A stretch of 22,333 nt of DNA from CADCTM01 sp049671305 (GCA_049671305.1 JBATUR010000018.1:1-22333), one strand, 5' to 3'; positions 1-8,366 are shown, numbered from the stretch's first letter. Translations and numbers: made by a program. Notes: generated by a model not told the origin, from the letters alone.

Positions 1-3000
1 CGATTTGGTTAAGGATGGTGGTTTCTTTGATTTTGTCCTTGAGGTGTCGGGAGATGATCAGGGATTGGTTGTAGGCATTGAGGGCTGTTGACCATTCTTT
101 TGAGGCGATGTAGGTGCTACCGATGCCTATTAGTGCAGATGTTTCTGCGGCTTTGTCACCCCCAGATTGGGAGAGGGCAAGGGCTTGGTTATAGGATTTT
201 AGAGCATCTTGATGTTTTCCTCTAGCAGCGTTAAGCTCGCCAATGTTGTTGAGGGTAGTGGCTGCACCCCCCTTGTCATTGAGTTGATACAACAGGGGTA
301 AGGCTTGGTTATATGAGTCGAGGGCAGTGTTCGGGTCGGCTAAATAGTTGTAAAGTTGACCGAGATTATTGAGGATGGCTGCTTCTTCAGCTATAGCCCC
401 TGCTTGTTGGGATAAGGGCAATGCTTGGTTATAGGAGTCGAGAGCATTTTGAAATTCTCCTAAATTGGCTTGAATATTGCCCATATAACGTAACACCTCA
501 GCCTTTTTTGCCGGGTTCTCATCATTGCGGTAAAGTTTCAAGGCATCGTTCAGCTTTTGAAGCGCAAGCCGTATGGATGTAACGGTTCCTTGCTGATCCA
601 GTTGAACAGCTTGTTGAACGATCTCGGCTGCTTGTTGATTGTTAGTAACAGACACAGTTGCCTGAGAACTTTGGAGGGCAGCAACCTGCTCGGCTTGAGC
701 CGCAATTGCCACTGGCACGTCCCACAAGCGAGCAGTATTATCTCTACTCACGGTAATAACCTGGCGACCATCCGAGCTAAAAACTGCACTGGTAATCATG
801 GTCTTATGCCCACGAAAAATAGCCAGTAGCTTGCCTTCCTTATCCCACAAACGTGCAGTGTTATCATCACTAGTGGTAATAACACGGTTGCCATCAGGGC
901 TGAATTTCGCGCTCTTGACTCTCTTTTCGTGCTGAAAAACAGTCAAAAGATTACCTTGCTTATCCACAAGGCGGGCAGAATTATCCAAATTAGTAATGAG
1001 AATATGATCACCGCCAGGGCTAAACTTCGCACTGGTAACCCTGCCCAATTGAACAACGGCTGAGGTACTGCTTTCCCTAGTCCATAGGTCTGCGGTGGGG
1101 TTAAGACTACCTCCTGGATTATTCAAGGGATGATAACTCAGAATAAGAAAATGGCGCTCATCAGGGCTGAATTCGACATGAGTCACCTCTCCTTCATGCC
1201 GGAACTTAGCCAAGAGATTAGCTTTTCTATCCCATAGGCGAGCATCTTCAAAATAGCCTGCCGTGAAAATATAGCGACCATCAGGACTAAAGGTTGGTTG
1301 GTGAGCACCATTTTTGTGTCCTGGGAACTTAGTGATCAGATTCCCCGATCTATCCCAAAGGTAGGCAGTCTGCTCTTCGGCGGTGAGAATGAAGTTGCCA
1401 TCGGGACTAAATTCAGCACTATGTCCTTGAAACTCAGCTATACGATTACCTTGTCTATCCAAGAGAAGGTAGCGCAGATGTGTAAACCCGCCTGCTAAAA
1501 GTATGTGTTGCCCGTTGGGACTGAATTGTGCCCGCACAGGTTTATTCTCACGTAGATCGTAAATCGTGAAAGAACGCCCTTCCCTGTCCCAAAGTCGGGC
1601 GGTTCCATCTGAGCTAGTAGTAAGAATATGACGACTATCGGGACTAAATTCAGCACTATCGACAGATTGCCTGTGTCCCCGAAGTGTCGCCACAAGCTTG
1701 CCTCTTTTATCCCATAGACGGGGTTCTAGCCCATTAAACGTTCGGGTGAGAATATAATTCCCATCTGGGCTAAATTCAACACTATCAACTGCTTTCTCAT
1801 GCTCCAAGAGCGTCAGTTGAGCATTTTGTTCAGCTACCTGTTGATCAAAGGTTTGTACTGCTGTTGCTTGCTGGGGTGCGGTCGCTATTGCTGCTGATGT
1901 ATTCCACAAGCGAGCAGTATCATCTCCCCAAGCAATAATCTGGTTTTCATCCGGTTGAAATTCTACACCGTCAACTTTATCTTCACGTCGGAAAGCAGTA
2001 AGGAGTTTTCCTGTTTTGTCCCATATTCGGATTGTTCTATCTTCCCAACTACTACCGCTGGTGGTGAGAATATAGTTTCCCTTGGGGCTAAATTCTGCCC
2101 TTTGGACAGGCTGCTCATGCTGGAGAACAAGCGTAGTATTACCTTGACTATCCCACACACGAGCCGTTCTATCATCACTTGCGGTGAGAATATAACGGCT
2201 ATCTGGACTAAATTCTGTAGTGTTGACGGAACTCTCATGCCCTCGGAGAACAGCTAGGTACTTTCCTTCTCTGTCCCAAAGGCGGCGAATCCCTTCATAA
2301 TGTCCAGAATCGGCAGTGAGAATGAAGCGACCATCAGGGCTAAATTTGGCACTGTCAAGTTCAACATATCCATAACCGTCGGAGTAATCTTCAAGACGAG
2401 CTACGAGATTACCTTTCCTATCCCAAAGGTAAGCAGTATGACTCCGAAAAGTAGTTGTGACAATGTAGCCACCGTCGGGGCTAAATTCGGCGCTCATGAG
2501 GCGACTATCATGCCTGAGAGTCACTAAGGGATTGCCACGTATGTCCCAGAGTTGAGCCGTATTGTCCCGACTTGCTGTGAGGATTTGTTTTCCATCAGGG
2601 CTAAAGTCTGCGCTGTCAATATCACCCTGATGCTGTAACTCAGCGAGAAGCTTACCTTGTTTATCCCACAGGCGACCAATTTCATTTGCGTAGTCAACAG
2701 TAAAAATTAGGCTGCTATCGGGGCTGAATTTCGTGATACGTCCCCCTCTAAGTTTGGCTAATAAATTGCCTTGTCTGTCCCACAAATAAGGGGTGCGGTG
2801 GTGGCCCCAAGTAGTGAGGATACGATCGCCATCGGGGCTGAAATTAGCACTCTTTACTTGGTCGTCATGCTGGAAGACGCTAACTAGCTTTCCCTCCCTA
2901 TCCCACAAACGAGCAGTGTGATCATCACTGGCTGTAAGGATATAGCTGCCATCAGGGCTAAATTTTATACTATTGATACTATTTTTATGACCGACAAACA

Positions 3001-3193
3001 CTGCAAGTTGTCCACCCAAGGCTGGCACAGGTTGCTGCACTCTTGATGTGGCAGGGTTTTCTGTCATCGGTGACTGGGCTGTTGTAAAAGTCCTCTGTTG
3101 AGCGCTAATGGGGGGACTAGCAGCAGTCGCAAAGACCACACCCATCAAAAGTGCCAAATAGCGACGAATTTTTTGAGAATTATCTGGAAACAT
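1..3193 (-). CDS. exported WD40-TPR repeat protein (3' end beyond the window)
   Basis: I read this frame codon by codon from the ATG at 3193 to the left edge: 1064 codons with no stop, so the gene is intact but incomplete at its C-terminus. Residues 1-35 look like a signal peptide (basic KIRRY, then LALLMGVVFATAA, then SAQQR). After a short Pro/Gln linker come about 18 WD40 blades of roughly 40 residues, each with a variant of FSPDG..IL and an ARLWD ending (LWD codons near 2901, 2778, 2664, 2545, 2420, 2276, 2152, 2022, 1903, then 1710 to 720). An Ala/Gln-rich linker (about 1890-1800) separates two groups of nine, so two propellers are likely. From about 690 the protein changes to a helical linker and at least five TPR units with the recurring core YNQAL. 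Such proteins usually act as protein-binding scaffolds; the partner is unknown. Whether a further catalytic domain (for example CHAT) follows cannot be seen. No clear Shine-Dalgarno precedes the start. Confidence 0.9.
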   Translation of the reverse strand, partial: MFPDNSQKIRRYLALLMGVVFATAASPPISAQQRTFTTAQSPMTENPATSRVQQPVPALGGQLAVFVGHKNSINSIKFSPDGSYILTASDDHTARLWDREGKLVSVFQHDDQVKSANFSPDGDRILTTWGHHRTPYLWDRQGNLLAKLRGGRITKFSPDSSLIFTVDYANEIGRLWDKQGKLLAELQHQGDIDSADFSPDGKQILTASRDNTAQLWDIRGNPLVTLRHDSRLMSAEFSPDGGYIVTTTFRSHTAYLWDRKGNLVARLEDYSDGYGYVELDSAKFSPDGRFILTADSGHYEGIRRLWDREGKYLAVLRGHESSVNTTEFSPDSRYILTASDDRTARVWDSQGNTTLVLQHEQPVQRAEFSPKGNYILTTSGSSWEDRTIRIWDKTGKLLTAFRREDKVDGVEFQPDENQIIAWGDDTARLWNTSAAIATAPQQATAVQTFDQQVAEQNAQLTLLEHEKAVDSVEFSPDGNYILTRTFNGLEPRLWDKRGKLVATLRGHRQSVDSAEFSPDSRHILTTSSDGTARLWDREGRSFTIYDLRENKPVRAQFSPNGQHILLAGGFTHLRYLLLDRQGNRIAEFQGHSAEFSPDGNFILTAEEQTAYLWDRSGNLITKFPGHKNGAHQPTFSPDGRYIFTAGYFEDARLWDRKANLLAKFRHEGEVTHVEFSPDERHFLILSYHPLNNPGGSLNPTADLWTRESSTSAVVQLGRVTSAKFSPGGDHILITNLDNSARLVDKQGNLLTVFQHEKRVKSAKFSPDGNRVITTSDDNTARLWDKEGKLLAIFRGHKTMITSAVFSSDGRQVITVSRDNTARLWDVPVAIAAQAEQVAALQSSQATVSVTNNQQAAEIVQQAVQLDQQGTVTSIRLALQKLNDALKLYRNDENPAKKAEVLRYMGNIQANLGEFQNALDSYNQALPLSQQAGAIAEEAAILNNLGQLYNYLADPNTALDSYNQALPLLYQLNDKGGAATTLNNIGELNAARGKHQDALKSYNQALALSQSGGDKAAETSALIGIGSTYIASKEWSTALNAYNQSLIISRHLKDKIKETTILNQI

Positions 3194-3284
3194 AACTATT
3201 TTTAATAAACTTGCAAATTAGGTGAAGGAAATTTGACTTATTTTTATTTCAATGTTTTACCCATTACCTTAATTTCCATTAACA

Positions 3285-3674
3285 TCATCCTCCTAATACA
3301 GAATTTTTCCTTAACCATTGGGCTAAAGATTCCTGATTTTCTTGGTCAGTTGCCAACCGCTCCATCATTTGCACGACCACCATTTCGGGCACATCTAGTA
3401 AATACCTATTTAATCCAAGAAAAACATACATCACCATGAAAGCTGCACGTTTATTTCCATCAATAAATGGATGGTTTTTCGCCAAACCATAACCATAAGC
3501 AGCAGCCAAGTCAAATAAATCAGGTTGACCGTAAGCTAATAAATGTTTTGGTCTAGCTAAACTCGCAGCTAGAAGATTTTCATCCCTAACCCCTAAACTG
3601 CCACCATGCTGCTGAATTTGATCTTGATGAATGACTCGCACAATTTCTTCAGAAATCCATGACGGTTCATTCAC
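3285..3674 (-). CDS. doc: Doc-type toxin (Fic/Doc family, death-on-curing)
   Basis: This 129-residue protein carries the Fic/Doc signature HPFIDGNKR at residues 68-76, close to the Doc consensus HxFxDxNKR. Doc toxins phosphorylate elongation factor EF-Tu and stop translation; the length fits Doc rather than the larger AMPylating Fic proteins. The start is a GTG at 3674 that overlaps the TGA stop of the upstream antitoxin gene (shared GTGA), so the two genes are almost certainly translationally coupled. The catalytic His68, Asp72, Asn74 and Arg76 are all present, so the toxin looks active. The pair lies between the caspase-like gene and the WD40-TPR gene on the same strand. Function is inferred from the family. 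Confidence 0.9.
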   Translation of the reverse strand: MNEPSWISEEIVRVIHQDQIQQHGGSLGVRDENLLAASLARPKHLLAYGQPDLFDLAAAYGYGLAKNHPFIDGNKRAAFMVMYVFLGLNRYLLDVPEMVVVQMMERLATDQENQESLAQWLRKNSVLGG

Positions 3675-3895
3675 TGGGCTAATTCCCGTAAGGCATTTTT
3701 ATATTTTTCACTCCCTTGTTTATAAATTTGCATTGCTTTGTCAAATTCAGACTGCTCAATGGTTGAGGAATTATCTAGGTGATTCTTCTCTGTCTTTTCT
3801 GCAAGAGAATGTAAAAATACCAGAGCTTCTGCTAACAGCTCATCAGGTAATTCATTGGCTAAATTAACGAGTTCTTGACGCATTTCTTGAGTCAT
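3671..3895 (-). CDS. antitoxin partner of Doc
   Basis: A 74-residue, highly charged protein directly upstream of doc with a 4-bp overlap. The N-terminal half reads as an amphipathic helix rich in Leu and Glu (ELVNLANELPDELLAEALVF), and the C-terminal half is polar and Lys/Glu-rich, as expected for a disordered toxin-wrapping tail. It does not show an obvious Phd ribbon or AbrB motif, so the antitoxin family is not assigned; the antitoxin role rests on gene order, size and coupling. The ATG at 3895 is used; there is no strong Shine-Dalgarno. Cyanobacterial Doc toxins often have short antitoxins of this kind (DUF2281-like is one possibility I cannot confirm). Confidence 0.75.
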   Translation of the reverse strand: MTQEMRQELVNLANELPDELLAEALVFLHSLAEKTEKNHLDNSSTIEQSEFDKAMQIYKQGSEKYKNALRELAQ

Positions 3896-3951
3896 ATTTA
3901 TTGCATAAAATAGTTTAAATTATTAGCAACCATGAAATTGTGCTGATGTTG

Positions 3952-3997
3952 AAACCCTGATGGCAACTCAATGAATTTGAATTAGAAATCAGGGTTT
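3952..3997. terminator. hairpin downstream of the caspase-like gene
   Basis: A perfect 10-bp inverted repeat (AAACCCTGAT at 3952-3961, ATCAGGGTTT at 3988-3997) with a 26-nt loop lies between the caspase-like stop codon and the antitoxin start. A short T run follows on the plus strand only, so as a terminator for the minus-strand gene it is weak. It could reduce read-through from the protease gene into the toxin-antitoxin pair. Confidence 0.4.
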
Positions 3998-4031
3998 TAA
4001 GTTATCTTTTTAGCAACGCCGCATTTCTTAT

Positions 4032-5231
4032 TTACCCCATCAAACGCAACAGCATTCCTTCCGTCACCGCCTTCTCAACCGTTGCCTGTGCAATTATGCC
4101 TTTACGAGAAACAACCTTCACCTGCCCTGTCCCCTTAATCGCCGTAAATACCTTCCCCCTTATCACCTTTTTTAAATCAAAACCCCCTAACCACAACTGG
4201 GCATTATTCCCACTCACTTGCGTCACCACCGCCTGTGCTGGCGACATGGGAGAACTAATAAAATACGGGGCTTGCCGCTGATACTCACTCCCCACCTTCA
4301 CCTCATAAAGTGGTAATTGTTTAAAAAATTCCGGAAATTCTGGAAGAATCTTTTGGAATACCTGTTCAATATTGCTATCTTCCTGCCACAGATAATGTGT
4401 CAGTAAATAGCTAAATATCCCAGCTTTAAAGCCATTAATATTCACTTCCCGTGCCACTTGGTTAGGTGCACTTGCAGCTAAAACCACACCTTTAGCCACC
4501 CCTGTGCGATAGCCTTTAACAAAGTCTTCTGGCGACATTTTTAACCGAGATAACCACTGTTCTTGGTAACTTTTTTCCTTAGCAGAAACTAAAATATTCT
4601 CACCACCATTGCGAGAACGTACCCGCCCCGGCACTTCTCTAGTCCCGCCACCAGAAAAACAACTATCTAAAACAACTGTGACATTTTCAGATTTCAGAGC
4701 AGACATTAGCAAAAATAAAGTATGCCCCATAATGTCTTGCACAGACCCTCCTACCTCCGGATATCCAGCAGGTAAATTACCATCCACTGGCACAAATGTC
4801 CCATTCATTCCTTCTTTTCCCGGTTCAACTACAATCGGATTCGGGTCAAAGATACGCGAACCATGCCCAGAATAGTGATAAACCACCACATCTCCAGGTT
4901 TAGCTTGTTTAATTAAATGTTCTTCAAATGCTGTTAAAATCCCTTCCCGTGTCGCATCTTTGTCGGACAAAACTAAAATATCTTTGGGATTAAATCCAAA
5001 GCGATGAATCAATAAATTTCGCTGCAAATCTAGATCATTGAGGCATCCTTCTAAGGGGTCTTTGATGTAACTATTGATGCCAACGAGTAAAGCGAGTTTG
5101 CGGGGTGTACTTTGGGCAAGTGCTTGACCATATAGTTGGGCTTGGCGTTGGAATAATACCTGATTAATTCCGATGCCTGCTAGTACTGAACTTGTAAATT
5201 GTAAGAAATGGCGACGAGTAAGACGGTTCAT
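4032..5231 (-). CDS. Tat-exported caspase-family protease (metacaspase/orthocaspase)
   Basis: The 399-residue protein starts with a twin-arginine signal (LTRRHFLQF, residues 4-12, followed by a hydrophobic stretch), so it is probably exported folded to the periplasm or held at the membrane. The caspase p20 fold begins at about residue 44 (KLALLVGINSY). The catalytic histidine is His123 in YHYSGHGSR and the nucleophile is Cys191 in VVLDSCFSG; both are intact, so it should be an active C14-family cysteine peptidase cutting after basic residues, like other metacaspases. Metacaspases need calcium; acidic residues that could bind it are present but I cannot assign them. The C-terminal 130 residues are less conserved and end in a beta-rich region. 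It is monocistronic or leads weakly into the Doc pair. In cyanobacteria these enzymes are linked to stress and programmed cell death; that role here is inferred. Confidence 0.92.
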   Translation of the reverse strand: MNRLTRRHFLQFTSSVLAGIGINQVLFQRQAQLYGQALAQSTPRKLALLVGINSYIKDPLEGCLNDLDLQRNLLIHRFGFNPKDILVLSDKDATREGILTAFEEHLIKQAKPGDVVVYHYSGHGSRIFDPNPIVVEPGKEGMNGTFVPVDGNLPAGYPEVGGSVQDIMGHTLFLLMSALKSENVTVVLDSCFSGGGTREVPGRVRSRNGGENILVSAKEKSYQEQWLSRLKMSPEDFVKGYRTGVAKGVVLAASAPNQVAREVNINGFKAGIFSYLLTHYLWQEDSNIEQVFQKILPEFPEFFKQLPLYEVKVGSEYQRQAPYFISSPMSPAQAVVTQVSGNNAQLWLGGFDLKKVIRGKVFTAIKGTGQVKVVSRKGIIAQATVEKAVTEGMLLRLMG

Positions 5232-5358
5232 TGTGGGCTAATTTTAAAAATAGAGAGTTAATCTTATTGGTCATTAATATAACCCAGATAAGAGCATTTC
5301 ACTACAAACTGCGTACAGAAAGTTTTTTGTCCGTTTATCCTACCAACAGTCTCTCTAA

Positions 5359-5417
5359 ATCCCCGACTTCTTTGTTGAAATTATGTGCGGATAAATTAGA
5401 TTTTAGAAGTCGGGGAT
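5359..5417. repeat. inverted repeat (REP-like) between caspase gene and mnmG
   Basis: A perfect 13-bp inverted repeat, ATCCCCGACTTCT at 5359-5371 and AGAAGTCGGGGAT at 5405-5417, with a 33-nt AT-rich loop. This sequence type is a recurrent dispersed repeat in Nostocales genomes (recalled, not checked here). The rest of 5232-5498 holds no gene I can support; the repeat sits between the mnmG 3' end and the protease start. Confidence 0.75.
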
Positions 5418-5498
5418 ATGCCGCCGATCATACAGCAACACCCGATTTTCAAATAAATTGATACCTATTTTGATGAAACGCCTTAATATTATTTAAAA

Positions 5499-7412
5499 TT
5501 AGGCGATCGCTTCTTTTACTCCACGAGTCCGCATTTCCAAATAAATCAACAAAGCATTAATATCTGCTGGATTAACACCACCAATTCGTGATGCTTGTCC
5601 AATTGTCAAGGGTTTAACAGCATTAAGTTTTTCACGAGACTCTTTTGATAAAGTCTCAATTGTGGCATAGTCTAAATCTGCTGGTAACTGCCGTTGTCCC
5701 TGCCGTGAAACCGCATCAATTTGATTTTGTTGGCGTTGCAGATAACCAAAATACTTAATATCAATTTCCGCGCCTTCTCGTTCGGCTTGATTTATTTCTG
5801 GATTACTCAAACCATACTGGTCGAGGTTAACATAATGAAAACCTGGACGTCTGAGTAAATCAGCAAGTGTGATCGAACCTTTAATTTTTTGTTGAGTGTC
5901 GGAAGCGATCGCAATTCCTAACTCCTCATGTTCCTTCACTCGCACTTCTTGAAGTCGTACTTTCTCCTGTGCAATATTATCTTGCTTTTGCGTATATAAT
6001 TCCCAACGTCGGTCATCAATTAACCCCAACTCACGCCCCAAAGGAGTCAAGCGCCGGTCTGCATTATCCGATCGCAATAATAAACGATACTCAGAACGAC
6101 TCGTCAACATTCGATAAGGTTCACGCAAATCTTTCGTACACAAATCATCAATCAACGTACCAAGATAGCTTTCCTCGCGGGAAAATACCACCATATCTTG
6201 ATGGCGCACATAACGCACCGCATTAATACCCGCTACAATACCTTGTGCCGCCGCTTCTTCATAACCCGTTGTGCCGTTAATTTGCCCCGCACAAAATAAC
6301 CCCTCAACCTTCTTCGTCATCAAAGTTGGGTAACACTGAGTTGCGGGTAAATAATCATACTCCACCGCATAAGCTGGGCGCAGCATTGTACAATTTTCCA
6401 ACCCAGGCAGACTCCGCAACATCTGCAACTGCAAATTTTCCGGTAAACCCGTCGAAAACCCCTGAATATAAAGTTCAGGAATATCGCGCCCTTCGGGTTC
6501 AATAAAAATCTGATGACTTTCCTTATCGGCAAAGCGGACAATTTTATCTTCAATACTGGGACAATAACGCGGTCCTTTGGCATCCACCCAACCGCCATAA
6601 ACTGGCGATAAGTGTAAATTATCCCGAATTAGTTGATGAGTTAAGGCTGTCGTGCGAGTAAGATAGCAATTCATCTGCTCTCTTTCCACCCAAACTTCCG
6701 GATCAAAACTAAACCAACGGACTTCTTGATCTCCGGGTTGTGGCTCCAACTTACTATAATCCACCGATCGCTTATCAACCCGTGCTGGAGTTCCCGTCTT
6801 CAGTCGCCCAGTCTCAAAACCCAGTCTCTTCAAGGTTTCCGTCAAACCAACTGCGGCAAATTCCCCCGCACGTCCCGCCGGCATCGACTTATTACCTACC
6901 CAAATCGTACCACCGAGAAATGTGCCTGTTGTTAAGATAACGGCTGGTGCTTGGAAGGCGACGCCGAAGTAAGTTTCAACGCCAATTACTTCTTCATTCG
7001 CGCCTAATACCAAATTTGTGACCATACTTTCGCGAATTGTCAAGTTTTCTTGATTCTCAACAATTTGCTTCATGACATGGGCATATTCACGCTTATCAGT
7101 TTGCGCCCGTAATGCCCAAACAGCGGGTCCTCGTGAGGAGTTGAGGACTCGTTTTTGTAGGTAAGTGCGATCCGCCATTTTACCAATTTCACCGCCCAAG
7201 GCATCCACCTCATGGGTTAGCTGAGACTTAGCGGGTGCACCGACGGCGGGGTTGCAGGGTTGCCATGCAATTTTATCGAGGTTGAGGGTTAGTAGCAGGG
7301 TACGACAACCGAGGCGTGCGGCGGACAGGGCAGCTTCACAGCCAGCGTGACCAGCACCGACTACTATTACATCAAAGGCGTCTTGGAATTCTACGGGGGA
7401 AGGCATGGTCAT
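5499..7412 (-). CDS. mnmG: tRNA uridine-5-carboxymethylaminomethyl(34) synthesis enzyme MnmG
   Basis: A 637-residue FAD protein, normal length for MnmG (GidA). With MnmE it adds carboxymethylaminomethyl groups to the wobble uridine U34 of certain tRNAs, using FAD, NADH, glycine or ammonium, and methylenetetrahydrofolate. The N-terminal Rossmann motif VVGAGHAGCEAA (residues 17-28) binds FAD. Family signatures GPRYCPSIEDK and GTTGYEEAAAQG are intact, and the C-terminal helical domain for MnmE binding is complete to the final TRGVKEA. The ATG at 7412 gives MTMPSPVEF; Met3 is an equally possible start. No strong Shine-Dalgarno is visible. Its promoter must lie in the 56-bp divergent gap shared with the plus-strand small gene at 7469. 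mnmE is not in the window. Confidence 0.97.
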   Translation of the reverse strand: MTMPSPVEFQDAFDVIVVGAGHAGCEAALSAARLGCRTLLLTLNLDKIAWQPCNPAVGAPAKSQLTHEVDALGGEIGKMADRTYLQKRVLNSSRGPAVWALRAQTDKREYAHVMKQIVENQENLTIRESMVTNLVLGANEEVIGVETYFGVAFQAPAVILTTGTFLGGTIWVGNKSMPAGRAGEFAAVGLTETLKRLGFETGRLKTGTPARVDKRSVDYSKLEPQPGDQEVRWFSFDPEVWVEREQMNCYLTRTTALTHQLIRDNLHLSPVYGGWVDAKGPRYCPSIEDKIVRFADKESHQIFIEPEGRDIPELYIQGFSTGLPENLQLQMLRSLPGLENCTMLRPAYAVEYDYLPATQCYPTLMTKKVEGLFCAGQINGTTGYEEAAAQGIVAGINAVRYVRHQDMVVFSREESYLGTLIDDLCTKDLREPYRMLTSRSEYRLLLRSDNADRRLTPLGRELGLIDDRRWELYTQKQDNIAQEKVRLQEVRVKEHEELGIAIASDTQQKIKGSITLADLLRRPGFHYVNLDQYGLSNPEINQAEREGAEIDIKYFGYLQRQQNQIDAVSRQGQRQLPADLDYATIETLSKESREKLNAVKPLTIGQASRIGGVNPADINALLIYLEMRTRGVKEAIA

Positions 7413-7468
7413 GCTTTAATATCGAGCAATTAAGGATATGTAAACTTTAATTTTAGCGGAGGTCTGAT

Positions 7469-7771
7469 ATGTCTGGCAGCTCAGGCTTTAGTTGGATCGT
7501 TGATGGAGAAATAGTAGACATCATCTTTTCCCTTTGTCGAAACGGTCAATGGATTGATTGGGATTACGCTGAGGATAACCCGCCTTATGAATTTTGTAAG
7601 CGTAAACGTGAATATGATTACACAGAGCTTTGGGATGCAGACTGCAGCTTTAAAAGTGGGATCGAGTTCACTTACTGCAATCAAAGAATTGTTATGTCAC
7701 CAGAAGAATTGCAGTTTAATGCTAGTTTTGGTGCTAGCCTAATTCAAGGTTTAAAATTACCCTATAATTAA
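7469..7771 (+). CDS. small acidic protein of unknown function, tandem paralogue 1
   Basis: A 100-residue protein with a strong Shine-Dalgarno (GGAGG at 7458-7462, 6 nt before the ATG). I do not recognise a named family. It is rich in Trp, Tyr and acidic residues, has no signal peptide or membrane segment, and is expected in the cytoplasm. Its conserved blocks, VDGEIVDIIFSLCRNGQWID (residues 11-30) and SGIEFTYCNQRIVMSPEEL, recur in the reading frame just downstream, showing a tandem duplication. The gene is divergent from mnmG with only 56 bp between starts. Small neighbouring paralogues of this sort are sometimes immunity or regulatory proteins, but nothing here shows that. Confidence 0.7.
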   Translation: MSGSSGFSWIVDGEIVDIIFSLCRNGQWIDWDYAEDNPPYEFCKRKREYDYTELWDADCSFKSGIEFTYCNQRIVMSPEELQFNASFGASLIQGLKLPYN

Positions 7772-8117
7772 TTTTCCCGATAAGCTAAGGCAATTTTCTA
7801 GACAAGACTGGGACTTAGACGACTATTTTGAATGTGTATTAGTTAATGGAGAAGAAGTAGACATCCCATTTTTTGAATGTAGAAATGTGCAGTGGACTGA
7901 TTTGAATGTAGAACCCAAATGTGAATTCGTTGGTAAATTTTTTGAAGCAGATGAAGCTGACGAAGATGATGATGATAGTTATTATTACCTTTTCAATAGT
8001 GGTATTGAATTTACTTATCTCAACCACAACATTGTCATGACATCAGATGATTTGGAAGATTTATATATTGATACAGCTTCAATGCTACTTCAAGTTCTAA
8101 ATTTAGATGCGAGTTAA
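7764..8117 (+). CDS. small acidic protein, tandem paralogue 2, start codon missing
   Basis: This frame is open from 7755 to the TAA at 8115. It repeats the two conserved blocks of paralogue 1: VNGEEVDIPFFECRNVQWTD against VDGEIVDIIFSLCRNGQWID, and SGIEFTYLNHNIVMTSDDL against SGIEFTYCNQRIVMSPEEL. The only standard start, GTG at 7887, would cut through the first block (at VQWTD), so the true N-terminus is probably upstream, in the stretch reading NFPDKLRQFSRQDWDLDDYF. There is no ATG, GTG or TTG there. ATA at 7764 (one base from ATG) marks the position I give as start. It may be a decayed gene, use a rare start, or be reached by a +1 shift from paralogue 1. A run of acidic residues (EADEADEDDDD) is unique to this copy. 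Confidence 0.5.
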   Translation: MINFPDKLRQFSRQDWDLDDYFECVLVNGEEVDIPFFECRNVQWTDLNVEPKCEFVGKFFEADEADEDDDDSYYYLFNSGIEFTYLNHNIVMTSDDLEDLYIDTASMLLQVLNLDAS

Positions 8118-8151
8118 TACAGCCTTAATCTCTCTTTTCCTTCAATTCTTT

Positions 8152-8364
8152 TTACAAAAGCTCCTGGAATTCTTCAATTGTTAAGCCCGCATCTCTTACA
8201 ATTCCAGCCATCGTGTAAGCATTAATGGGGTTGGCACGTGGAATAGTGATAATCCTTTCACCATCAGTCATTGTGATATGTTTTCCCTGCCGGACAAGCA
8301 CAAACCCAGCTTTCTCGAAAGCATTAATGGCTCTGAGGTGATTAATTCCTGGAAGTTTAGGCAT
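8152..8364 (-). CDS. hicA: HicA-like mRNA interferase toxin
   Basis: A 70-residue protein with the HicA/YcfA double-stranded-RNA-binding fold pattern: MPKLPGINHLRAINAFEKAGF, then LVRQGKHITMTDGERIITIP with the candidate catalytic His in the RQGKH motif, then a C-terminal GIVRDAGLTIEEFQELL helix. HicA cleaves mRNA in a ribosome-independent way and is neutralised by HicB. It lies 2 bp after the hicB stop codon on the minus strand, so the two are one transcription unit in antitoxin-first order. It converges with the plus-strand paralogue pair across a 34-bp gap. Length and motif order are normal; activity is inferred from family. Confidence 0.88.
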   Translation of the reverse strand: MPKLPGINHLRAINAFEKAGFVLVRQGKHITMTDGERIITIPRANPINAYTMAGIVRDAGLTIEEFQELL

Positions 8365-8366
8365 AT

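Noticed and set aside
557..2527. Several plus-strand frames opposite the WD40-TPR gene
   Set aside because: They are shadows of one continuous 1064-codon minus-strand frame with clear WD40 periodicity.
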